Below, piece after piece: positions 1 through 6,609 of a stretch of DNA of 11,292 bases; position 1 is the stretch's first letter; each line of letters starts with the position of its first letter. The position numbers and the translations under genes are program-made. Below the pieces are notes generated by a model. The model saw nothing but the letters and a program-made list of their open reading frames with translations, searched no databases and was not told the DNA's origin. Origin of the DNA: Gemmatimonadota bacterium (GTDB taxonomy: Bacteria > Gemmatimonadota > Gemmatimonadetes > Longimicrobiales > Longimicrobiaceae); contig JAFAYN010000065.1 in NCBI GenBank assembly GCA_019240375.1, forward strand, positions 1 to 11,292, in the 5' to 3' direction.

Positions 1-59
1 GGCTGCGCAGGCGGTCCCTGTCGATCCTGGGAAAAGCTTCCGGGTTCGTGTCCTTTTCT

Positions 60-83
60 GGCATATGAGCCTGATCATATGCC
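60..83. promoter_or_regulatory. Palindrome with Crp/Fnr-like geometry
   Basis: A perfect 9-base inverted repeat, GGCATATGA-N6-TCATATGCC, occupies 60-68 and 75-83. The inner TGA-N6-TCA spacing is the spacing of Crp/Fnr-family half-sites, although the flanking bases differ from the E. coli CRP (TGTGA) consensus. No T-run follows on either strand, so it does not look like an intrinsic terminator. It lies about 75 bases beyond the response-regulator stop, so it may serve a gene to the left of the window. Function is inferred from geometry alone. Confidence 0.4.
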
Positions 84-120
84 CGGCAATGACGTGGCGG
101 TATCGGGAGCTTGGGAAGCG

Positions 121-142
121 GTGTCGGGAAATTCCCCGACAC
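121..142 (-). terminator. Hairpin downstream of the kinase/regulator unit
   Basis: An 8-base-pair perfect stem (121-128 with 135-142, loop 129-134) begins 13 bases after the response-regulator stop on the minus strand. There is no T-run after it. It could be a weak or Rho-assisted terminator, or an mRNA 3'-end stabilising hairpin. Confidence 0.4.
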
Positions 143-155
143 GGGACGGGGCCGC

Positions 156-809
156 TCACCCCTCCGCGAGCCATCCCTGCCGCAGCGCGTAGCGCACCAT
201 GTCGGTGCGGCTGCGCAGCCCCAGCTTGTCGCCGATGCGGGCCTTGTACGTTTCCACCGTCTTGGTGCTGATCCCCAGCGAGCCCGCGATCTCCTTGTTG
301 CTCTGCCCCCACGCGATGCGCCGCAGCACCTCCTCCTCGCGGTCGCTCAGCAGCTCCGCCCCGGCGGGCTCGGCTGCGCCGGCCGGCTGTGCCGCCCTGC
401 GCAGCAGGCTCCCGGCGAGCTCCGGGTCCACGTAGGTGCCGCCCGACGCGACGGTACGGATGGCGCGGACCAGCTCGTCCGCGGCGGCGCGCTTGAGCAC
501 GTACCCCGCCGCGCCCGCTTCCAGGAGCCGCGTGAGGTGCGCGCGGTCCTCGTGCGCGGTCAGGGCCAGCACCCGCACCTCCGGGCACTCGCGCCGCAGC
601 CGCTCGGTGGCCCCGGCGCCGTCCAGCACCGGCATCGACACGTCCATGACCACCACGTCGGGCCGCAGCTCGCACGCCTTGCGGCACGCCTCGTCGCCGT
701 CGCGGGCCTCGCCCACCACCTCCATCCCGGTGCTGGAGTTCACCAGCGAGCGGAGGCCGGTGCGGACCACCTCGTGGTCGTCGGCCAGGACGACGCGGAG
801 CGTCTTCAC
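156..809 (-). CDS. NarL/FixJ-type response regulator (REC + LuxR HTH)
   Basis: A 217-residue two-component DNA-binding response regulator. An N-terminal receiver domain (about 3-120) shows the acidic pair D10/D11, phosphoacceptor D56 in an MDVSMP motif, T84 and K106. A C-terminal LuxR/GerE helix-turn-helix follows (about 152-212), with the family's LSDREEEVLRRIAWG and SNKEIA...STKTVETYKA signatures. The length is normal for the family. The start is taken as GTG at 809, because the receiver fold begins immediately there and the GTG overlaps the kinase stop in a GTGA arrangement typical of translational coupling. The open frame continues upstream to 1205, but that stretch is antisense-like and overlaps kinase coding. 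The partner is almost certainly the adjacent kinase. Target genes are not visible. Confidence 0.95.
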   Translation of the reverse strand: MKTLRVVLADDHEVVRTGLRSLVNSSTGMEVVGEARDGDEACRKACELRPDVVVMDVSMPVLDGAGATERLRRECPEVRVLALTAHEDRAHLTRLLEAGAAGYVLKRAAADELVRAIRTVASGGTYVDPELAGSLLRRAAQPAGAAEPAGAELLSDREEEVLRRIAWGQSNKEIAGSLGISTKTVETYKARIGDKLGLRSRTDMVRYALRQGWLAEG

Positions 810-2326
810 GGCGTCCCGCCCTCCCCGGCGGTGGGCGCGGCCGGGTCCGGCACCCGCACGAACAGGGTGGTGCCGATCCCCGGCGACGATTCGATCTCCA
901 TCTCCCCCCCCACGAGCGCCACCCGCTCCCGCATCCCGCGCAGCCCCAGGCGCTTGGCTTTTTCCTGCGAGGCGAGAGCCCGGTCCACGTCGAAGCCCGC
1001 GCCGTCGTCCTCCAGGATCATGCTGACCATCCCCCGGCGGCGCTCCAGCACCAGGCCGACGCGCGTGGCGCCCGCGTGCTTGAGCACGTTGGTGAGCCCT
1101 TCCTGCACCACCCGGTACAGGGTGGTCTCCACCTCCCCGGGAAGCCGGGCGCCCTCCAGCCCCACCGAGTGGAAGTCGCACGCGACGCCGTGCCGCTCGC
1201 TCCACTCCTCCAGGTGGCTCTGGAGCGCCAGGGGGAGCCCCAGGTTGTCCAGGGCGGGGGGGCGCAGCTTCAGCGCCAGCCCCTGGATGTCGCGGGCGAT
1301 CGCGTCCGCCAGCCGCTCCAGCGCCACGATCCGGGACGCCCGCTCCTCCGGGTCCTCCGCCCCCTCCAGGGCACGGAGCGCGAGCCGCAGCCCGGTGACC
1401 TGCTGCCCCATCTGGTCGTGCAGCTCGCGCGCGAGGCGCCGCCGCTCGTCCTCCACCGCCGTGACCAGCTGCCGCAGCACCTCGCTCCGGGCCGCCTCGG
1501 ACCGAAGCCGCGCCTCGCTCTCGCGAAGCTCCTCCTCCACCTGGCGGCGGCGCGTCACGTCCTGCCCGATCTTGAGGAAGCCGCGCACCTCCCCCGCCGC
1601 GTCGTGCAGCGCGCGGCTCGTCCCCTCGATGAACACGCGGGCCCCGTCGCTACGCAGGTGCCAGCGCACGTCGGGGGCCGATCCCTCCCGCCGGGCCGTG
1701 GCGAGCTCCTCCTCCGGCACGCCCTCCGCCCGGTCCTCGGGGGTGAAGGTCATGTTCACCGGCCGTCCGAGGGCTTCCACGGCGCTCCAGCCGTACACGG
1801 CCTCGGCGCCGGGCGACCAGCTCTCGATGCGCCCTTCGGGATCGGTGGTGAGGATGGCGTAGTCGCGCGCCGCCTCGATGATGAGACGGTGCCGCTCCTC
1901 GCTTTCCCGCAGCACCGCCTCGGCGCGCGGGCTCGCGGCCACGCGGTGCAGGACGCCGCCGACCACGCCGCTCTCGTCGTGGATGGGGGAAAAGACGGAG
2001 GTGAAGGCGTGCTCGTCTTCCACGACCACCGCCGGCCCCCCGGCGAAGACGGTGTCGAGCGGGGCGCCCGCGGGGAATGGAACGCCGAAGAGGGCCGGGT
2101 GCCGCTCCCGCGCCTGGTCAGCGTAGGCGTCGTTGTAGAGCTGGATGCGCCCGGCGCCCCAGATCACCGACGCGGGCTCCGGCGAGCCGAGGACGAGGTC
2201 CACGGCGGTCTTCAGGCTCTGCGGCCACCCTTCGACGGGGCCGAGCGGGGTGCCGGACCAGTCGCGGGACCGGATCAGCCCGCCCGTCTCGCCGCCGCCG
2301 ACGGGCCAGGCGCGGATCTCATCCAT
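806..2326 (-). CDS. PAS-domain sensor histidine kinase, HisKA_3/NarX-like
   Basis: A 506-residue soluble-looking kinase with no clear membrane segment, so it probably senses a cytoplasmic signal. The N-terminal region (about 18-130; DWSGTPLGP, YNDAY, FSPIHDESG) is the PAS-like module often found at the front of bacterial hybrid kinases, here apparently shortened in the middle. A second PAS follows (about 144-262), ending in a DVTRRR linker, then a coiled-coil-like stretch (262-298). The HisKA_3 dimerisation domain carries the probable phospho-histidine H303 in ELHDQMGQ. The ATPase domain (about 395-493) has the N-box around N413, DDGAGFD at 440-446 and GLRGMRER at 461-468. The ATG at 2326 has a good upstream GGAGG at about seven bases, which supports this start. 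It lies 33 bases after the CheB-like gene and overlaps the response regulator by four bases, so the three probably form one operon. Confidence 0.95.
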   Translation of the reverse strand: MDEIRAWPVGGGETGGLIRSRDWSGTPLGPVEGWPQSLKTAVDLVLGSPEPASVIWGAGRIQLYNDAYADQARERHPALFGVPFPAGAPLDTVFAGGPAVVVEDEHAFTSVFSPIHDESGVVGGVLHRVAASPRAEAVLRESEERHRLIIEAARDYAILTTDPEGRIESWSPGAEAVYGWSAVEALGRPVNMTFTPEDRAEGVPEEELATARREGSAPDVRWHLRSDGARVFIEGTSRALHDAAGEVRGFLKIGQDVTRRRQVEEELRESEARLRSEAARSEVLRQLVTAVEDERRRLARELHDQMGQQVTGLRLALRALEGAEDPEERASRIVALERLADAIARDIQGLALKLRPPALDNLGLPLALQSHLEEWSERHGVACDFHSVGLEGARLPGEVETTLYRVVQEGLTNVLKHAGATRVGLVLERRRGMVSMILEDDGAGFDVDRALASQEKAKRLGLRGMRERVALVGGEMEIESSPGIGTTLFVRVPDPAAPTAGEGGTP

Positions 2327-2359
2327 CGGGTTCCCTCCGGCGGTCGCCTCGCGGGGCCG

Positions 2360-3397
2360 TCACGCGCCGGAGGGCGGCGACGCCGCGTCGATCGTTTCCA
2401 CGCTGAGCGTCTCGTGCTCTATCACGGTCCTCCGTATCGTCGTGGACCGCTGCTCCATCTCCCGCGCCTTTTCGCGCAGCATCGCCGCCGTGGCTCCGGC
2501 CTCGCCCGCGGTTTCCAGGTGCTCGGACAGGTGTTCGAGCAGCAGGATCCCCTCCTCCATCGCCCGGAGGGAGCTCCACAGCGACTCCTCGATCCCTTCC
2601 GTGACCGCGGCCAGCAGGCTGTCGATGGAGTACGCGTGGCCGGTGTGGCAGCGGAAGCGGGGGATCCCCGGCTCCCGGATGCGGACCAGCACGCCCCGGC
2701 ACTCCGGGCAGGTGTAGGGGGTGAGTGGCCCCAGCGACAGGACACCCTGCCGAAGGGCGCCGTCCTCCTGCGCGATCCGCGTTTCGACGAGCATCTCCTC
2801 GGGCACGGGCAGGTCTCCGGTGTGGGGGAACGGCTCGCCCGTCAGCCTCACCAGGAGCGGGGCCAGCTCGTCCGCGGTGGCGACGTGGTCGATGTCGACG
2901 TAGCGCAGGGCGCTGCGGGGCATGGATGGGTACGCGGCGTCGTCCGGGTCCTGCACCACGGTGGTGCCGCCGCGCGCGCTCACCGCCCACAGCCCGGCGC
3001 TCCCGTCGTCGAGCCGCCCGGTGAGCACCACCCCGATCACCCGGGGGCCGAACGCCAGGGCGGCGGAGCGGAACAGCGGGTCCACCGCCGGGCGCGAGTG
3101 GTTCTCGCGGGGCCCGTGGGTGACACGGACGCGGCCCTCGTCCAGGGTGAGGTGGTGGTCGGGCCGGGCCACGTACACGTGGCCGGGGACGACGGATTCC
3201 CCGTCCTGCGCCTGCGAGACGGGGAGGGCGCAGCCGTCCTGGAGGATCCGGGGGAGGAGCCCCGGACCGGAGGGCGCCATGTGCTGCACGACCAGGACGG
3301 ATGCGGGGAAGTCGGCGGGGAGGCCACGCATCACCTTCCGCAGCACCTCCAGCCCCCCGGCCGACGTGCCGACCACCACGATGTCTCTGTGCGTCAT
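2360..3397 (-). CDS. Orphan CheB-type methylesterase with C-terminal zinc-ribbon-like motif
   Basis: A 345-residue protein. Residues 4-185 are a CheB methylesterase (glutamate methylester hydrolase/deamidase) fold without the usual N-terminal receiver domain. The catalytic triad is visible: S12 in GTSAGG, H39 in VQHM, and D131 in TGRLDDG, where chemotaxis CheB normally has GMGxDG. After a linker, CPEC (230-233) and CHTGH (250-254) form a probable zinc-binding pair, followed by a helical, charged C-terminus (about 262-335) likely to form a coiled coil. Stand-alone CheB proteins with this C-terminal cysteine/histidine motif are known outside chemotaxis clusters. No CheR, CheA or receptor gene is in the window. 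As first gene ahead of the kinase and regulator it may modify or modulate the sensory pathway; its substrate is unknown. The start ATG at 3397 has only a weak GGAAAG upstream, but protein homology begins immediately. Confidence 0.92.
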   Translation of the reverse strand: MTHRDIVVVGTSAGGLEVLRKVMRGLPADFPASVLVVQHMAPSGPGLLPRILQDGCALPVSQAQDGESVVPGHVYVARPDHHLTLDEGRVRVTHGPRENHSRPAVDPLFRSAALAFGPRVIGVVLTGRLDDGSAGLWAVSARGGTTVVQDPDDAAYPSMPRSALRYVDIDHVATADELAPLLVRLTGEPFPHTGDLPVPEEMLVETRIAQEDGALRQGVLSLGPLTPYTCPECRGVLVRIREPGIPRFRCHTGHAYSIDSLLAAVTEGIEESLWSSLRAMEEGILLLEHLSEHLETAGEAGATAAMLREKAREMEQRSTTIRRTVIEHETLSVETIDAASPPSGA

Positions 3398-3553
3398 CGC
3401 TCACTTTCCGGAGGAATGGCTCGACCCCCGGTGAACAGGGACGTGCGGGGAGCCGCTTCCGGATTCGTAGCATTCCGCTTGCCACCGCGTCCGGCGTCCC
3501 GGCACGGAGTCTGCCTCACTCGACGGCTCCACCCTGCTCCGGGAGGAGTTTCC

Positions 3554-3934
3554 ATGAATCGAGTCGCGCCGGTCGTCCTTCTCTCCTTCGTGTCCCTCGC
3601 GGCCTGCGGGCCGATGCGCCATCACGGCGGCGAATCAGCGCCCGGCCCCGGGGCCGTGAGGCTGTGCATTCGGAACGCCGCCGAGGGGTACGGGAGCATC
3701 GTCGCCCACGCGGGGCTGGTGCGCTTCGACGTCATCCCCGGCACGGAGGTGTGCAAGGACCTTTCCGGCTCGGGCCCCTCCATCCAGCTGCGGGCGAACA
3801 CCACGGGCGGCGGCTCCTCGGGTCCCCTGTCCTACGCCACCACGCTGCGGGTGGGCGCGACGGACTGCTGGCGGTGGCGACTGGGGAGCAGCGAGTCCAC
3901 GGCCATCGACCTCCTCCCCTGCGGCAACCCGTAG
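3554..3934 (+). CDS. Small cysteine-rich lipoprotein, function unknown
   Basis: 126 residues. A signal peptide with hydrophobic core (residues 4-17) ends in a lipobox, LAAC, making C18 the likely lipidated cysteine; the product is expected to be anchored on the periplasmic side of a membrane. The mature part begins with a flexible His/Gly/Pro-rich stretch (19-33), followed by a compact, probably beta-rich domain with four more cysteines (38, 67, 105, 123), enough for two disulfides. I do not recognise the family. The ATG at 3554 has a strong GGGAGGAG about five bases upstream, and an excellent hairpin terminator follows, so it appears to be a single-gene transcript. It is the true end of a much longer open frame whose earlier part is only antisense to the CheB and kinase genes. 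Confidence 0.78.
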   Translation: MNRVAPVVLLSFVSLAACGPMRHHGGESAPGPGAVRLCIRNAAEGYGSIVAHAGLVRFDVIPGTEVCKDLSGSGPSIQLRANTTGGGSSGPLSYATTLRVGATDCWRWRLGSSESTAIDLLPCGNP

Positions 3935-3968
3935 GAAAGAAGCCGCGGCAAGGACACGGACACGCGAA

Positions 3969-3999
3969 AGCGGCCCCTTCCGGATCGGGAGGGGCCGCT
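3969..3999. terminator. Strong, probably bidirectional terminator hairpin
   Basis: A 14-base-pair stem (3969-3982 with 3986-3999, one G-U pair on the plus strand) closes on a three-base loop. It sits 34 bases after the lipoprotein stop and is followed on the plus strand by CTCGTTT, a short T-rich tail. It also lies about 60 bases beyond the stop of the convergent minus-strand gene, so it probably insulates both transcripts. Confidence 0.82.
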
Positions 4000-4060
4000 C
4001 TCGTTTCGGAAGTATGTACCAGACGAAAGCGAGCCTATGGTGAAGAGGATCCCGTTGCTC

Positions 4061-4909
4061 TTACCTGGGCGGCGGCTGCATGTCAGGACTCAAAGGGTCA
4101 ACCCCATTGCAAAAGGGAGGACATGGGATGCCTGCTTCGGTCCAGTTCCAGGTCTCCCCATCCTTCATCTGCACCCTCAGCGTCAGAATCTGTCCCCTCG
4201 GGTCGAACACCGCCAGCGCCGCGTCGCGGAAGGTGAGGGCAAGCTCGGTGGGCTTCGTTCCTCGGTAGCCCTTGGTCTGGCGGTACAGCTCCTGACGTGC
4301 TCCCTGTGCGTTCACCACTTCGATCCGGCTGATGTAGCCGGGGTGATACAGCGCTTTTCGCCCAAGGCGATCCGCGACCTGGTGCTCCCGGCCGTTCCCG
4401 ACGCTGGCCAGCGCTCGTTCGGCCGCCGTGGCGTTCGGATCCACCCTGACAGCGGCACCTGCCGAGGGTAACTGGATGACCGGGCTCGCGGAATCCGAGT
4501 CAACCGCGCAAATGGGAGGACAAGGGTTGCCTGTTTCGGTCCAATTCCAGGTCTCTCCATCCTTCGTCTGCACGGAAAGCGTCAGGATCTGCCCCTGCGG
4601 GTCGAACACCGCGAGGGCTGCATCCCGGAAGTTCAGCGCAAGCTCGGTGGCCTTCGCACCCCGGTAGCCGTACTTCTGGCGGTAGATCTCCGTGCGCGCG
4701 CCTCCCGCGCTCGCCACTTCGATCCGGCTGATGTAGTTGGGGTGGTAGACGATCTGCCGCCCCTGGTACTCGGCCGCGCGGTGCTCCCGCGCATTCCGCA
4801 CGCTCGCGAGCGCCCGGTCCAGCGCCGAAGGGCTTTGCCGCGGCATCGAGGCGGCTCCAGCGGTTGCGACGACCGCGAACGCGACCAGGAAGATGCTTCG
4901 CTTCCTCAT
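4061..4909 (-). CDS. Secreted protein with two tandem copies of an unrecognised domain
   Basis: 282 residues counted from ATG 4909. Residues 1-21 (MRKRS, then a hydrophobic run ending near AGAAS) form a signal peptide, so the protein is exported. Two nearly equal units follow, residues 31-134 and 164-267, offset by exactly 133 residues with no gaps. By hand count 76 of 104 positions are identical. Each unit has a YHPxYISRIEV segment, YRQxxGYRG, ELAL-FRDAALAVFDPxGQILTL, KDGETWNWTE, and ends in CPPxC, a likely disulfide. The linker between them is Ser/Ala/Pro-rich. I do not recognise the domain. The open frame extends upstream to 4987, but that ATG lies on the putative -35 element. ATG 4909 has GGGGA upstream and gives a proper signal peptide, so it is preferred. 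The gene stands alone, with its own promoter. Confidence 0.87.
   Translation of the reverse strand: MRKRSIFLVAFAVVATAGAASMPRQSPSALDRALASVRNAREHRAAEYQGRQIVYHPNYISRIEVASAGGARTEIYRQKYGYRGAKATELALNFRDAALAVFDPQGQILTLSVQTKDGETWNWTETGNPCPPICAVDSDSASPVIQLPSAGAAVRVDPNATAAERALASVGNGREHQVADRLGRKALYHPGYISRIEVVNAQGARQELYRQTKGYRGTKPTELALTFRDAALAVFDPRGQILTLRVQMKDGETWNWTEAGIPCPPFCNGVDPLSPDMQPPPR
4109..4420 (-). repeat. Intragenic tandem domain copy 2
   Basis: The C-terminal copy (residues 164-267) of the ~104-residue domain in the secreted protein. It matches the copy at 4508-4819 without gaps at the protein level and retains long stretches of similar DNA, for example around 4141-4170 versus 4540-4569. This implies a fairly recent internal duplication. 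Confidence 0.88.
4508..4819 (-). repeat. Intragenic tandem domain copy 1
   Basis: The N-terminal copy (residues 31-134), located just after the signal peptide. The period to copy 2 is 399 bases, exactly 133 codons, so the reading frame is preserved. Confidence 0.88.
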
Positions 4910-4958
4910 GTGCCATCCCCGGTTCGAGTGATCAGGTGAACATTTCCAATAATTGTCA

Positions 4959-4987
4959 CGAATAGGGCGCAATGTAGCGAAAGTCAA
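4959..4987 (-). promoter_or_regulatory. Sigma70-like promoter of the duplicated-domain gene
   Basis: On the minus strand, TTGACT (4982-4987) and TATTCG (4959-4964) are separated by 17 bases. The predicted transcript start is about 40 bases before the ATG at 4909. The first ten bases, TTGACTTTCG, are identical to those of the putative promoter of the PadR gene at 9013. Confidence 0.6.
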
Positions 4988-5047
4988 GCTTCGTGAATGG
5001 GGCGCAGCGGCGAAGTCCCTGTGGCGCCCGTGAGGGCACGCCCGCGT

Positions 5048-5098
5048 CCCGGAGCACGTTCGCCAGCCGGTGCGACACCGGTCGCCGTGCGCTCCGGG
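5048..5098 (-). terminator. Compound hairpin downstream of the acetyltransferase
   Basis: An outer stem pairs CCCGGAG (5048-5054) with CTCCGGG (5092-5098), extended by CACG/CGTG with a small bulge. An inner hairpin pairs CCGGTG (5067-5072) with CACCGG (5076-5081) around a three-base loop. It begins about 12 bases after the acetyltransferase stop on the minus strand. No T-run follows, so it may be a Rho-assisted terminator or a 3'-end stabiliser. Confidence 0.4.
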
Positions 5099-5109
5099 TC
5101 GCGAGATGG

Positions 5110-5643
5110 TCAGCTTTTGGCGCGGCCTGCGTCGGCGCGGAGCAGGGAGAACATCTCCAGGTCATGGTTGCCGCCACGCAGGAAGATGGCCCCGCGGGCG
5201 ATCCCCTCGCTGCGGAAGCCGCAGTTCTGCGCGACCCGGCGCGACGCCTCGTTCTCCGGCATGATCCCGAGCTGGAGCCGGTTGATCTTCCTCGTCGCGA
5301 AGAGGAACCCGGCGAGCAGCTTCAGCGCCTCGCTCATGTGCCCCTTCCCGCGGCTCGCGACGTCGAAGAGGTGGTAGCCGATCTCCAGCCCGTCCAGGTA
5401 GGGCGCGGTCTGGAAGTACCAGATGCTTCCCAGGATCCGCCCTTCCGGGTCGCAGACCAGGAGGCGGCCGAAGGAGTCGCCCCAGAACCCGGTCTCGCGG
5501 TACTCCTTGCGGAAGGCGGCGTCGGAAGGGAGGCGGAGGGGGAAGTGCTCCCCCCGGGTGGACTGGTCGCTGAGAAGGTCGAAGAGCGCGTCGAGGTCGC
5601 TCTCGCGCACGGTGCGCAGTACGATGTGCTCGCCCCGGATCAT
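5110..5643 (-). CDS. GNAT-family N-acetyltransferase (RimJ/RimL-like)
   Basis: 177 residues, the usual length for the Acetyltransf_3 (RimJ/RimL) branch of the GNAT superfamily, which moves acetyl from acetyl-CoA to an amine such as a protein N-terminus or a small metabolite. The N-terminal strand IVLRTVRESDLDALFDLL, the central LEIGYHLF strand, the acetyl-CoA pyrophosphate loop RGKGHMSEAL (motif A) and the NEASRRVAQNCGFRSEG segment (motif B) are all visible in order. The start is set at ATG 5643, where homology begins and a GGAGCGG lies upstream; the open frame extends to 5715 without support. It lies 85 bases downstream of the exporter gene on the same strand and may be co-transcribed with it. 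The substrate cannot be told from sequence. Confidence 0.93.
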   Translation of the reverse strand: MIRGEHIVLRTVRESDLDALFDLLSDQSTRGEHFPLRLPSDAAFRKEYRETGFWGDSFGRLLVCDPEGRILGSIWYFQTAPYLDGLEIGYHLFDVASRGKGHMSEALKLLAGFLFATRKINRLQLGIMPENEASRRVAQNCGFRSEGIARGAIFLRGGNHDLEMFSLLRADAGRAKS

Positions 5644-5728
5644 CCGCCGCTCCGCTCCCGTGTGAAAAGGAAACTGCCCACGGCGCAGAATGGCGGCGGG
5701 CGGTCCGCGCGGCAAGGTCCCGCGCCGG

Positions 5729-6487
5729 CTACCCTCGCCCGAAGGCGCGCCAGAAGACGATCCCCGTCATCGCCACGTTGACGGCCGTGATCCCCAGGCG
5801 GACGCGCTCCGGATCCAGGCGCCGGGTGAGGCGCGCGCCCAGGTAGCCGCCCGCGGTGCCGGCCACGAGCACCAGGCAGGTCTCCGGCCACCAGACGCGC
5901 CCCGCCGCGATGAAGCAGACCACCGCGACGGCGTTGCTGGCCCCCACCAGCAGCGTCTTGGCCGCGTTCATGGAGCGGATGTCCCGCATCCCGAACAGGC
6001 TCCAGGTGGCCATCATCATGATCCCGACCGCCCCGCCGAAGTAGCCGGCGTACACTCCCAGCAGGAGCTGCGCGCCCAGCATCGCCCGCGGGCCGATGTG
6101 GACGAAGCGGCGGAGCACCACCTCCGCCCGCCGCCCCAGCGCGAACGTCAGCGTGCCGAACAGGAGGAGCCACGGCACCACGAATTCGAACACCCGGGCC
6201 GAGGTGAAGAGGAGGAGGAGCGCCCCCAGGGCGCTCCCGGTCAGGCTCGCCGCCAGCATGGCGCGCAGGGTGAGCCCCTCCTGGAAGGCCCGGAAGTCGT
6301 CGCGGTAGGCCCAGGCGCCGGCCAGGCTGCCGGGGAAGAGCGCCACGGTGCTGGAGGTGTTGGCCCCTACCGCGGGGAGCCCGGCGAAGATCAGCGCGGG
6401 GAGCGTGACGAAGGTGCCGCCGCCGGCCGCGGAGTTCATGGCGCCGGCCAGCAGTCCCGCGCCCACGAGGAGAAAGGGATGGTTCAT
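5729..6487 (-). CDS. TauE/SafE (TSUP) family membrane exporter
   Basis: 252 residues, a usual length for TSUP proteins, with about seven to eight hydrophobic segments. The family's internal repeat is clear: GLLAGAMNSAAGGGTFVTLP near the N-terminus and GVYAGYFGGAVGIMMMAT near residue 144, each starting a half. TSUP members move sulfite, thiosulfate, sulfoacetate or similar small anions across the inner membrane, but specificity varies and cannot be read here. The start is placed at ATG 6487, giving a membrane segment at once; GTG 6502, five codons upstream, is an alternative. It diverges from an Rrf2 regulator 122 bases away, a strong hint that the regulator controls it in response to a sulfur or redox signal. 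The GNAT gene follows on the same strand. Confidence 0.94.
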   Translation of the reverse strand: MNHPFLLVGAGLLAGAMNSAAGGGTFVTLPALIFAGLPAVGANTSSTVALFPGSLAGAWAYRDDFRAFQEGLTLRAMLAASLTGSALGALLLLFTSARVFEFVVPWLLLFGTLTFALGRRAEVVLRRFVHIGPRAMLGAQLLLGVYAGYFGGAVGIMMMATWSLFGMRDIRSMNAAKTLLVGASNAVAVVCFIAAGRVWWPETCLVLVAGTAGGYLGARLTRRLDPERVRLGITAVNVAMTGIVFWRAFGRG

Positions 6488-6513
6488 TCCCCAATCTATC
6501 ACTGCGCGGAACC

Positions 6514-6537
6514 CGGCCGCGAACGGGATCGCGGCCG
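6514..6537. repeat. Inverted repeat in the exporter leader
   Basis: A perfect 9-base inverted repeat, CGGCCGCGA-N6-TCGCGGCCG, centred about 40 bases upstream of the exporter start and inside the divergent intergenic region. It could be a second operator or a GC-rich hairpin in the exporter mRNA leader. The sequence alone does not decide. Confidence 0.5.
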
Positions 6538-6551
6538 ACCGGACGCCCGGG

Positions 6552-6579
6552 TTGACACCGATTCTTGTGTGACTATTAT
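6552..6579 (+). promoter_or_regulatory. Near-consensus promoter of the Rrf2 gene
   Basis: TTGACA (6552-6557), a perfect -35 hexamer, lies 16 bases before TATTAT (6574-6579), a five-of-six -10 hexamer. The predicted start of transcription is near 6586, about 24 bases before the ATG at 6610. This is the best sigma70-type promoter in the window. Confidence 0.75.
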
Positions 6580-6595
6580 GGATACATAAACCATA
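6577..6595. promoter_or_regulatory. Candidate Rrf2 operator
   Basis: The dyad TATGG-N9-CCATA (with one further inner pair) overlaps the -10 hexamer and the likely transcription start of the Rrf2 gene. A dimer bound here would block the regulator's own promoter and could act on the divergent exporter. The position fits autorepression. The motif does not match the IscR or NsrR consensus that I know. Confidence 0.5.
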
Positions 6596-6609
6596 CACCG
6601 GATGGAGCC

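Noticed and set aside
810..1205. N-terminal extension of the response regulator
   Set aside because: It overlaps kinase coding in another frame, and the receiver domain starts exactly at GTG 809.
111..1862. Plus-strand open frame of 583 codons
   Set aside because: Antisense shadow of the response regulator and kinase; no domain, Arg/Ser-rich translation typical of GC-rich shadow frames.
1076..3550. Very long plus-strand open frame leading into the 126-residue lipoprotein
   Set aside because: It is antisense to the well-supported CheB and kinase genes and its translation is low-complexity Pro/Arg/Gly-rich. Only the last part, from ATG 3554 with its own ribosome-binding site and signal peptide, is a gene.
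3398..3553. Search for divergent promoters between the CheB and lipoprotein genes
   Set aside because: TTGCCA at 3479 and similar hexamers lack a partner at suitable spacing on either strand; nothing strong enough to annotate.
5690..6589. Plus-strand open frame of 299 codons
   Set aside because: Antisense shadow of the TSUP exporter; its translation is hydrophilic and Glu/Arg/His-rich without motifs.
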